Both the position numbers and the translations under genes were made by a program. From Candidatus Gallitreponema excrementavium (GTDB taxonomy: Bacteria; Spirochaetota; Spirochaetia; Treponematales; Treponemataceae), in contig JADIMM010000018.1 in NCBI GenBank assembly GCA_017694795.1, forward strand, positions 1 through 58,246: a stretch of DNA of 58,246 nt, read 5' to 3'. Position 1 is the stretch's first letter. The number at the start of each line of letters is the position of its first letter. Under the pieces are notes generated by a model that was not told the origin of the DNA, ran no database searches, and saw only the letters and a program-made list of their open reading frames with translations. Below, piece by piece: positions 51,374-58,246 of the stretch.

Positions 51374-51418
51374 TTCCGGTATCAAAATCCATAATGATGA
51401 AAAGTTTTAATACCGGAA
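51374..51418. terminator. Stem between convergent genes
   Basis: TTCCGGTAT and ATACCGGAA form a 9-bp stem with a 27-base loop between the patatin gene and sppA. T tracts are short, so termination is plausible but not clear. Confidence 0.4.
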
Positions 51419-51432
51419 AATCCGGATACCAT

Positions 51433-52392
51433 TCAAAATGCAGACAGATATGCCGGCATAAGATTTTGTGAATCATAGCCATTCAGAATGGAGGAGAGCC
51501 CTTCAACACCTTCCATAAAGGATACGATTCCATATTTTTTTAAAATTGACAGCAGAAAATCATTGTTTTCGTATTCAAAATCAATAAACTGTATATTCTT
51601 ATAAGCCGGATCATAGTTATCCCTTATATACTGCTTAACATCCTCCAAAGTTCCAATCTGATCAATAAGTCCAAGTTTTTGGGCTTGGCTGGCAGTATAA
51701 ATTCTTCCGTCAGCAATCTTAATAACATCTTCCAGCGGCAGCCCCCTCTCATCAGAAACTATCCCGGTAAACTGCTGGTAAACTTCGTCTGAAATCCCCT
51801 GAAGAATATCCTGCTGTTCTTTTGTCAGGGGCTCGTTTACATTCCCCATATTTTTATTTTTTCCTGAAGTAATGGTGGTATATTTTATTCCAAGATTGCT
51901 GAACAAACCGGTCAAATCAATACTCTGGCCGGAAATAACGCCGATAGATCCTGTAAGGGTATTTCTGTTTGCATAAATCCTTTCCGCTGCACAAGAAATG
52001 TAATACCCTCCTGAAGCAGCCATATTTTCCATATAAGCAACGAGAATCTTATTTTCCCCATATGACTTTAAGGCCAGATAGAGCTCGTCGGATTCGTATA
52101 CACTTCCTCCAGGGGAATTTATTTTAAGAATTATCCCCTTATTGGATTTATCACTCTTTAATTCTTCTATCGTTTCCAGCAACCACTGGTGATTATAGGA
52201 ACCTGTATCTTCAGGAGAAATCACTCCGTCAACAGAAAGTACCGCAACATAACTCATTGGAATTATATTTTTTTCGTTTGGGGAATTTCCTGAAAACAAA
52301 CCTGAAAAAGCTATAATTAATATAATAAGTACTACCAAAACGATAAAAATTTTCTTACCATTTTTAGCTTTCAAAGAATCTTTCTCACTCAT
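51433..52392 (-). CDS. sppA: Signal peptide peptidase SppA
   Basis: A membrane-anchored serine protease that degrades cleaved signal peptides. The 319-residue protein has one N-terminal membrane helix (about 14-33), then a ClpP-like domain with nucleophile Ser127 (MAASGGYYISCAA) and the general-base lysine in SGKNKNMGN (178-180), plus ILKINSPGGSV and GSIGVI. This is the short form that works as an octamer. The ATG at 52392 has AGGAG 6 bases upstream. It is last in the run ruvA-ruvB-DUF975-sppA. Confidence 0.93.
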   Translation of the reverse strand: MSEKDSLKAKNGKKIFIVLVVLIILIIAFSGLFSGNSPNEKNIIPMSYVAVLSVDGVISPEDTGSYNHQWLLETIEELKSDKSNKGIILKINSPGGSVYESDELYLALKSYGENKILVAYMENMAASGGYYISCAAERIYANRNTLTGSIGVISGQSIDLTGLFSNLGIKYTTITSGKNKNMGNVNEPLTKEQQDILQGISDEVYQQFTGIVSDERGLPLEDVIKIADGRIYTASQAQKLGLIDQIGTLEDVKQYIRDNYDPAYKNIQFIDFEYENNDFLLSILKKYGIVSFMEGVEGLSSILNGYDSQNLMPAYLSAF

Positions 52393-52448
52393 AACAACTC
52401 CTTTGTGTTTTTTATTTAAACTCAATTAAAGAGCAGACCCTATACAAA

Positions 52449-53327
52449 TTAAACTTCTGTCCGTACATCCTCATTATTTTCATTACTATCTTTCTCTGTT
52501 GTCTCTTTACCGTCCGAATCCCGGTAAACACTAGAATTGTCCACCTCACCTGTTCCTGTTTTCCCCTCATTTTCCGGACCGGAATTATTTTCTCCAGGAA
52601 ATGCTCCATATCCATCAAACTGTGTATGTCCTGACCCAAAATCTTCTTCATCCAACAGCCCGGATTTTAAGGCCTTTTGCTTAAGAAAATAATATGTGTT
52701 GATTTTAGTAAACTCATAATACGGAATTACATAAAAACCGGCTGCACCATAAGAAATGAATGAAATAAAAAACCATGGAATAAAACTCAGATAAAGCAAA
52801 AATAAATCCCCTTTATAACCTCTGGTAATTACTTTACTGATATTCATTGCTTTTCTTACTGAAATATCCGGATTTTCGGCAACAATATAAACCATTTGTG
52901 AATAAGCTACTGCTTTTACAAAAGCAGGTATTACAAACAAGAATGACCACAAGATTAACCATAAACTTTTCCATAAAACATATTTAAGCCCGGCAAACCA
53001 ATCTGAAAATCTTTCAAAAAAATCGTTTACAGTTTCCTGCTCGGGATTAAGCTCAATTACAGAGGGTGTTTTATTCCTCATCGTAAGGAAGAAACCTGAA
53101 AGACAAAATCTGTTTAATTCCAAAAAGAACATTAAAATGAAACACAATAAAGTTAAAAAATTTGAATAGCCGGATGTCACACCATATACATTTAAATTAA
53201 CAGAATTGAATGCGAACAATGTGATAAATGAGAAAACATAAAAAAACAGAACAACTAAAACAGCTGTTTTATACCTGCCCTTCAGCATTATTTTTGAATA
53301 TTTTTTAAAGATTGAAATATCAAACAC
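52449..53327 (-). CDS. DUF975-like integral membrane protein
   Basis: About 292 residues with five or six membrane helices between 20 and 200 (TAVLVVLFFYVFSFITLFAF, FLTLLCFILMFFLELNRF, SLWLILWSFLFVIPAFVKA, LYLSFIPWFFISFISYGAAGFYVIPYY) and a disordered acidic tail (about 225-292, rich in Glu, Asn, Gly, Ser). The pattern FxRFSDWFAGLKYVLWK...IPAFVKAVAYSQMVYIVAENPDISVRKAMNISKVITRGYKGDLF is typical of DUF975. The upstream ATG at 53345 lacks a good site, while GGAGG lies 7 bases before GTG at 53327, which I chose. Function unknown. Confidence 0.78.
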   Translation of the reverse strand: MFDISIFKKYSKIMLKGRYKTAVLVVLFFYVFSFITLFAFNSVNLNVYGVTSGYSNFLTLLCFILMFFLELNRFCLSGFFLTMRNKTPSVIELNPEQETVNDFFERFSDWFAGLKYVLWKSLWLILWSFLFVIPAFVKAVAYSQMVYIVAENPDISVRKAMNISKVITRGYKGDLFLLYLSFIPWFFISFISYGAAGFYVIPYYEFTKINTYYFLKQKALKSGLLDEEDFGSGHTQFDGYGAFPGENNSGPENEGKTGTGEVDNSSVYRDSDGKETTEKDSNENNEDVRTEV

Positions 53328-53428
53328 TGAAAACCTCCAATACATACCCTACACAAATCCACCGGGAAAACAAACCGGAAAACAGTCTAACAAAGTAAAA
53401 GCTATTATACAAGTTGCATTGCCGGAAT

Positions 53429-54454
53429 TTAAAGTGAAAAAAGCTCAGGAGTAGATTTCTCCCCTGTATTTTTTATTCCGAGGTGCCGGTATGCCTTTTC
53501 TGTAACCATCCTTCCACGGGGAGTCCTCTGCAAAAGCCCACACTGAATCAGATAAGGCTCATAATAATCCTCCAGGGTATCCATGGACTCCCCGACAGAA
53601 ATCGCCAGGGTTTCCACACCTACCGGTCCTCCCCCGTAGTTTTTTATTATCGAAGTAAGAATCTCCCGGTCATAATCCTCCAACCCCAGGGAATCAATTC
53701 CCAGCTTTTCCAATCCTGATGAAATGACAGTATCTGTTATTATCCCTTTATTGCTTATCTGGGCAAAATCCCTCATTCGGCGCAGAAGTCTGTTTGCAAT
53801 TCTCGGTGTGCCCCTGGAACACCCGGCCAACAGCCTTGCAGCCGGGGGTTCGATAACAGCACCAAGAATTCCCGCTGACCGGTTTATCACGGAGACCAAA
53901 TCATCCACAGAGTAAAAAGCAAAGCGCTGGACAATTCCAAACCGGCTTATAAGCGGGCTTGAAACCATTCCTGCCTTTGTAGTTGCCCCTACAAGTGTAA
54001 ACGGAGGTATCGGAATTCTGACCGTCCTTGCACCTGCCCCCTGACCGATAATCCAGTCCAACTCATAATCTTCCATGGCAATGTAGAGCATCTCTTCTAT
54101 AGCAGGCTTTAACCTGTGAATTTCGTCTATAAAAAAGACTGATTTTTCCGAGAGTGTTGTAAGTATTCCTGCCAAATCTTTTGGTTTATCAAGAGCCGGA
54201 GCACTGGTAACTTTAAAATCCACCCCCAGCTCCCTGGCGGTAATCTGGGCAAGGGTTGTTTTCCCCAGCCCCGGGGGGCCTATCAAAAAAAGATGGTCCA
54301 GAGCCTCACCCCTTTCCCTGGCAGCTTTTATAAAAACCGAAAGATTTTCTTTTACCGCAGTCTGCCCCTGAAAATCATCAAGACATAAAGGCCGGAGTCC
54401 GGTATCCCTGTCCTCTGGAATAATATGTTCAGATCTTACTATTGAATCCTTCAT
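53429..54454 (-). CDS. ruvB: Holliday junction branch migration ATPase RuvB
   Basis: Motor of the RuvABC recombination complex. The 341-residue protein has the RuvB N-terminus ([19 protein letters not shown]), Walker [10 protein letters not shown], Walker B FFIDEIHR, sensor 1 LVGATTKAG, arginine finger region SPLISRFGI and the C-terminal winged helix (about 265-330, [30 protein letters not shown]). Length and motifs are normal. It follows ruvA by 30 bases. Confidence 0.96.
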   Translation of the reverse strand: MKDSIVRSEHIIPEDRDTGLRPLCLDDFQGQTAVKENLSVFIKAARERGEALDHLFLIGPPGLGKTTLAQITARELGVDFKVTSAPALDKPKDLAGILTTLSEKSVFFIDEIHRLKPAIEEMLYIAMEDYELDWIIGQGAGARTVRIPIPPFTLVGATTKAGMVSSPLISRFGIVQRFAFYSVDDLVSVINRSAGILGAVIEPPAARLLAGCSRGTPRIANRLLRRMRDFAQISNKGIITDTVISSGLEKLGIDSLGLEDYDREILTSIIKNYGGGPVGVETLAISVGESMDTLEDYYEPYLIQCGLLQRTPRGRMVTEKAYRHLGIKNTGEKSTPELFSL

Positions 54455-54484
54455 CTTATCTCTCTTTATACTTTTAGTGCCTGA

Positions 54485-55096
54485 TTAATGTGTACTTAAC
54501 CTGACAATTATCTCCTTAAACAGACGCTTTTCAAGTTCATCCCTCGGAATTCCCGGTTCCACTTTCAGTATTTCCCTGGCAGCCTTGTCAACAGCAGGTT
54601 CCACAATCTTACGGTCAAACCCCATTGAACACAGGGCTGTAACTACATCTTCAAATTCATTCTTTCCTGATACACCTTCTGACGGTGAAACCACTAACTT
54701 TCCTTTTAATTTTAAAATGAGTTTTTGAGCTGTTTTTTTTCCGGCAGCCTTTTCCAATACCGTAATATCGTCCTCTTCCAAAGCCTTGACAAAAACATTT
54801 GTTTCCATGGATGACATAATCTTTAAGGCGGCACTAGGTCCTATTCCTTCAACAGTCAATAAATCAAGAAAAAGTGAACGGTCTTCGGGAGATAAAAAAC
54901 CGTAAATTTTCATCAAATCCTCATGATGATAGAGATATGTAAATATCCTTGTTTCTTCCCCCGGAAAAGGCAGACGGTCCAAGGCTGTTTTTGGAATCCA
55001 TATCTCCCATTCTACGGAACCACAATCCAAAAAAATTGAAGCCGATTTGTCAAAAACATTTTTCTTAGTCAGTACACCAAATAAACTGTTAAACAT
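54485..55096 (-). CDS. ruvA: Holliday junction DNA-binding protein RuvA
   Basis: RuvA forms the tetramer that holds the four-way junction for RuvB. The 203-residue protein has an OB-fold domain (1-65), helix-hairpin-helix motifs (LTVEGIGPSAALKIMSSM and EKAAGKKTAQKLILKLKGKL) and a C-terminal RuvB-binding domain (about 150-203, DVVTALCSMGFDRKIVEPAVDKAA). It heads the leftward ruvA-ruvB run. ruvC is not in the window. Confidence 0.94.
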   Translation of the reverse strand: MFNSLFGVLTKKNVFDKSASIFLDCGSVEWEIWIPKTALDRLPFPGEETRIFTYLYHHEDLMKIYGFLSPEDRSLFLDLLTVEGIGPSAALKIMSSMETNVFVKALEEDDITVLEKAAGKKTAQKLILKLKGKLVVSPSEGVSGKNEFEDVVTALCSMGFDRKIVEPAVDKAAREILKVEPGIPRDELEKRLFKEIIVRLSTH

Positions 55097-55228
55097 CTGT
55101 TCTCCGGGTAAATTTCTCCCTCATATTTTAACCATTTAACCGCGAGTTTTCAATATTTGTATTCAATAAAATCCGTGCCCCGGATAAAAAACCTGCAAAT
55201 CATTAAAACGGGAGACTTTTCCGGTAAA

Positions 55229-55262
55229 TAAAAAAGGCTGCAATTCTTTTTGAACGCAGCCT
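55229..55262 (-). terminator. Terminator of ppdK
   Basis: On the minus strand AGGCTGC and GCAGCCT form a stem with a 14-base loop followed by TTTTTATTTA, 26 bases after the ppdK stop codon. Confidence 0.8.
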
Positions 55263-55287
55263 AAAACTACAATAAACAGAATAAAGC

Positions 55288-57957
55288 CTATTTATTTCTC
55301 AAAACGGCTTGTGCACCAGCAAGACGGGCTATGGGAACCCTGAAAGGAGAGCAGGAAACATAATTAAGACCTGCCCTGTAACAAAAATCAATTGTTGCAG
55401 GATCCCCTCCCTGTTCACCACAAATTCCTAACTTCAAATCAGGTTTTTCTCCCCTACCCAGCTTGGCAGCCATATTGACCAGGGTACCTACCCCTTCCTC
55501 GTCAATAGACTTGAAAGGATCACTATCCAAAACCTGGGTACTCAGATAAGACGGAAGGAACTTGACTGCATCGTCCCGGCTGAATGCAAAGGTCATCTGG
55601 GTCAAATCGTTTGTTCCAAAGCTGAAGAAATCGGCAGCCTTTGCAATCTTATCAGCCGTGAGGGCAGCCCTTGGAACCTCGATCATTGTCCCGATCTTTA
55701 TATCCAATGAAACACCTTCTTTTTCACTTACATCCTTTATTATGGCTTCGCTCCTGCATCTTATAATCGAGAGCTCCTTCTCCGCACAAACGATGGGAAT
55801 CATCACTTCCGGATGGGCAGGAATATTATTTTTGATACATTCTGCACAGGCCATTGCAATGGCAGACACCTGCACATCGTAAATTTCAGGCCAGGTTATT
55901 GCAAGACGGCACCCCCTGTGCCCCAGCATAGGATTCATCTCATGAAGGGCATCCAGTTTGGGAGTAAGCTCTGCAACAGTTGTTCCCATAAAATCTGCAA
56001 GCTCCTTTGTTTCTTCCGGAGTATGGGGAACAAATTCATGAAGTGGGGGATCCAAAAGCCGGATTGTAACAGGCCTTCCGTTCATTGCCCGGAAAATCCC
56101 CGTAAAGTCCTTTTTTTGCAGGGGAAGAATGGCATCCAAGGCCTTTTTTCTGGATTCGGTTGTATCGGAACAAATCATTGCCCTAAAGTGAATCAGTTTG
56201 TCTTTATCAAAGAACATATGCTCGGTACGGCACAACCCGATTCCTTCTGCACCGAATTCAAAAGCCCTTTCAGCATCTACAGGCTGGTCTGCATTTGCCC
56301 TGACAGAAAATCCCTTGATAACCGTACCACCGGACTTCCGTTCAGAATTGTTTCTGATTTCATCACACCAGTTAAGGAAGGTTTCAAAGCCTCCTGCAAT
56401 TTCAGGAACAATGAGCCTTAATTCCCCGTCATAAACACAACCTGTAGAACCGTCTATTGTAATCCAGTCACCTTCTGAATATTTTTTTCCTGCAATGGTA
56501 ACAGTCTTCCCGGAAACCACAACCTCACCGGCACCGGAAACACAGGGTGTTCCCATACCCCTGGCTACTACGGCAGCATGACTGGTCATTCCACCTGTAG
56601 AAGTAAGGATTCCCTCTGAAACCGCCATTCCTCCGATATCCTCAGGGCTGGTCTCCTTTCTTACTAGAAGAACTTTCTTTCCGTTTTTTGACCATTCTTC
56701 TGCATCCTTGGCACTGAACACAATCTGTCCTGTTGCGGCTCCCGGTGAAGCATTAAGCCCCTGGGTCAGCTTTTCGGCAGATTTTACATATTTAGGATCA
56801 ATAAGGGGATGCAGCATCTGGTCAAGATGCTCGGGAGTAACCCTTAAAACAGCCTCTTCTTTGGAAATAAACCCTTCTTTTACCATGTCGAGGGCAATCT
56901 GAACAGCAGCAGGCCCGGTTCTTTTTCCGCTTCTTGTCTGGAGGATAAAGAGTTTTCCCTGTTGGACAGTAAACTCCATATCCTGCATATCCCGGTAATG
57001 GTTTTCCAGATTATCCCTTATCTTAACAAGTTCCTGGTATACAGAAGGATTGTCCTTTGCCAAAGTAGAGATTTTTTCCGGGGTTCTTATTCCGGCAACA
57101 ACATCTTCACCCTGTGCATTCATCAGGTACTCTCCGTAAAACACATTTTCACCTGTAGAAGGATCCCGGCTGAAACAAACACCGGTTCCCGAATCATCCC
57201 CAAAATTTCCAAAAACCATGGACTGGACATTCACGGCTGTTCCTTTCAATCCCTTAATGTTATTAAATTCCCTGTATTTTATAGCCCTCTCGTTCATCCA
57301 GGAACCAAAAACAGCATCTATGGCGAACCAAAGCTGTTTTACAGGATCCTGGGGAAAATCACTTCCTGTGTGGCTGCGGTAAATCTCTTTGTAAAGGGAA
57401 ACCACCTTCTTTAAATCTTCTGTATCAAGCTCTGTATCCAGTTTTACATTTTTTCCGGTTTTTACCGATGCCAGAGCCTTTTCAAATTCCTCGTGGGGAA
57501 CACCCATGGCAACATCGCCGAACATCTGGATAAAACGCCGGTAGGCATCCCAGGCAAAACGCGGATTCCCCGTTTTTTCCGAAAGCCCCTCCACAGCCTT
57601 GTCGTTCATTCCCAGGTTAAGGATTGTATCCATCATTCCCGGCATAGACTGGGCAGCCCCGGAACGAACCGAAACCAAAAGGGGATCCCTGGGATCACCA
57701 AGTTTTTTCCCCATAAGGTCTTCCAATGCAGAAAGATTTTTGGAAACTTCTGCTTCCAATCCTTCCGGGTATTGTCTGTTATTATCATAAAAAAGCTTGC
57801 AGACTTCAGTGGAAATTGTAAACCCCGGTGGCACCGGAATTCCCAAATTAGTCATCTCTGCAAGATTTGCACCCTTACCGCCTAATTCATCTTTCATAGT
57901 CGCATCTCCCTGGGCCTTTCCATTACCAAAGAAATACACAAACTGAGTTTCAGACAT
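55288..57957 (-). CDS. ppdK: Pyruvate, phosphate dikinase
   Basis: Interconverts ATP, pyruvate and phosphate with AMP, phosphoenolpyruvate and pyrophosphate; in anaerobes it often works in the pyruvate/ATP direction in glycolysis. The 889-residue protein has an N-terminal ATP-grasp domain (GGKGANLAEMTNLGIPVPPGFTIS), the phosphohistidine domain with GGMTSHAAVVARGMGTPCV (about 450-470) and the C-terminal PEP-binding barrel (GAEGIGLCRTEHMFF, MLGHRGCRL, FSFGTNDLTQMTFAFSRDD, GICGEQGGDP). Full length. AGGAG lies 6 bases before the second of two adjacent ATGs (57957), which I prefer over 57960. It has its own promoter and terminator. Confidence 0.97.
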   Translation of the reverse strand: MSETQFVYFFGNGKAQGDATMKDELGGKGANLAEMTNLGIPVPPGFTISTEVCKLFYDNNRQYPEGLEAEVSKNLSALEDLMGKKLGDPRDPLLVSVRSGAAQSMPGMMDTILNLGMNDKAVEGLSEKTGNPRFAWDAYRRFIQMFGDVAMGVPHEEFEKALASVKTGKNVKLDTELDTEDLKKVVSLYKEIYRSHTGSDFPQDPVKQLWFAIDAVFGSWMNERAIKYREFNNIKGLKGTAVNVQSMVFGNFGDDSGTGVCFSRDPSTGENVFYGEYLMNAQGEDVVAGIRTPEKISTLAKDNPSVYQELVKIRDNLENHYRDMQDMEFTVQQGKLFILQTRSGKRTGPAAVQIALDMVKEGFISKEEAVLRVTPEHLDQMLHPLIDPKYVKSAEKLTQGLNASPGAATGQIVFSAKDAEEWSKNGKKVLLVRKETSPEDIGGMAVSEGILTSTGGMTSHAAVVARGMGTPCVSGAGEVVVSGKTVTIAGKKYSEGDWITIDGSTGCVYDGELRLIVPEIAGGFETFLNWCDEIRNNSERKSGGTVIKGFSVRANADQPVDAERAFEFGAEGIGLCRTEHMFFDKDKLIHFRAMICSDTTESRKKALDAILPLQKKDFTGIFRAMNGRPVTIRLLDPPLHEFVPHTPEETKELADFMGTTVAELTPKLDALHEMNPMLGHRGCRLAITWPEIYDVQVSAIAMACAECIKNNIPAHPEVMIPIVCAEKELSIIRCRSEAIIKDVSEKEGVSLDIKIGTMIEVPRAALTADKIAKAADFFSFGTNDLTQMTFAFSRDDAVKFLPSYLSTQVLDSDPFKSIDEEGVGTLVNMAAKLGRGEKPDLKLGICGEQGGDPATIDFCYRAGLNYVSCSPFRVPIARLAGAQAVLRNK

Positions 57958-57966
57958 CATAATCTC

Positions 57967-58023
57967 CTATAACTTTTGATTGACCGGATAATCCGGCAAC
58001 AGCATTTTCCGGAACAACCTCCT
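57967..58023 (-). promoter_or_regulatory. ppdK leader with TTCCGGAA copies and a possible short reading frame
   Basis: The minus-strand leader contains two TTCCGGAA palindromes flanking AAGGAGG, then ATG at 58005 opening a 12-codon frame (MLLPDYPVNQKL) that stops at TAG (57967), overlapping the ppdK ribosome-binding region. CCGGAT-T-ATCCGG is a further palindrome inside it. AGGAGG is 12 bases from that ATG, rather far. Confidence 0.35.
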
Positions 58024-58077
58024 TTTCCGGAAAAAATGGCAGAATTCAAATAAACAAGAATCAAAACCAGATAGAAC

Positions 58078-58106
58078 AGTTTATTATGGTAACAACTCGT
58101 TGTCAA
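58078..58106 (-). promoter_or_regulatory. Promoter of ppdK
   Basis: On the minus strand a perfect TTGACA, 17 bases, then TAAACT, giving a leader of about 115 bases. Confidence 0.7.
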
Positions 58107-58159
58107 GAAGCGAAAAAAGATGGCAGGGAAAATCCTTGGAACCGGATAAAATGAATAAA

Positions 58160-58179
58160 CCCCGGATTTAAAACCGGGG
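58160..58179 (-). terminator. Terminator of a gene beyond the right edge
   Basis: CCCCGG pairs with CCGGGG around an 8-base loop; on the minus strand it is followed by TTTATT. It lies upstream of the ppdK promoter, so it probably ends a leftward transcript from outside the window. Confidence 0.55.
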
Positions 58180-58246
58180 TAAAACAGCAAAAATCCATAA
58201 TTCTCAAGTAAACCGGAGACTACCTTGCAATTTCCCCGCTTACAAC

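Noticed and set aside
55813..56421. Rightward frame of 202 codons inside ppdK
   Set aside because: Antisense shadow of a highly conserved enzyme; Cys- and His-rich composition typical of a complement frame.
57957..58190. 77-codon frame upstream of ppdK
   Set aside because: It spans the ppdK promoter and terminator-like stem and lacks a start signal.

Overview
The window is chromosomal DNA from an anaerobic, motile spirochaete, most like Treponema. Evidence: two tandem FlaB-type flagellins (N-termini [11 protein letters not shown] and [11 protein letters not shown]) with FlaG and FliD; sigma-28-type promoters of the TAAA-N15/16-GCCGATAA form; an FlgN-FlgK-FlgL-FliW-CsrA operon; a diderm envelope (Lnt, lipoproteins, beta-barrel proteins ending in F or W); an oxygen-sensitive class III ribonucleotide reductase with its radical-SAM activase; and pyruvate phosphate dikinase. 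The DNA is moderately AT-rich, genes are tightly packed, and no insertion sequence, prophage, CRISPR array or rRNA was seen.

Layout. 1-7950 (leftward): tRNA-Pro, a small outer-membrane barrel, then a run read right to left of a degenerate GHKL-like protein, a lipoprotein, trmB, ligA, ispG and a helical-repeat exported protein. 8049-16185 (rightward): a polytopic membrane protein overlapping dinB, which is fused in frame to a very large outer-membrane protein. 16207-21003 (leftward): a galactokinase-like GHMP protein, surE, a TPR protein and an exported NHL/VWA protein. 21285-27771 (rightward): lnt; nrdR behind its own pair of NrdR boxes; nrdD without a glycyl-radical domain; a separate glycyl-radical/redoxin protein; an apparently decayed gap; nrdG. 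27839-35143: tRNA-Met, a large TPR protein, argF, a small exported protein with a long folded leader, nrnA, an unknown HTH-like protein and rdgB. 35158-43270: the flagellin-fliD cluster running into tsaE, tsaB and a PAS/HD-GYP phosphodiesterase. 43281-47690 (leftward): the hook-junction operon with fliW and csrA. 47857-48079: tRNA-His and tRNA-Arg. 48085-58106: a DUF4197 lipoprotein, a type Vd patatin autotransporter, sppA, a DUF975-like protein, ruvB, ruvA and ppdK.

How the parts connect. CsrA and FliW are encoded in a late flagellar operon, while both flagellin mRNAs carry a hairpin with a GGA loop plus a second GGA at the ribosome-binding site, as expected for CsrA/FliW control of flagellin translation. 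NrdR lies first in its own operon, with paired boxes over its promoter, so it probably controls itself and the reductase behind it. The most unusual item is that reductase: NrdD stops right after its zinc site, and the RIVGY glycyl-radical loop is the first domain of the next protein, joined to a CPNC redoxin domain. If functional, this is a split class III reductase whose radical and reductant share a detachable subunit. The second is the dinB/outer-membrane-protein fusion. All family assignments come from reading motifs; no database search was run.
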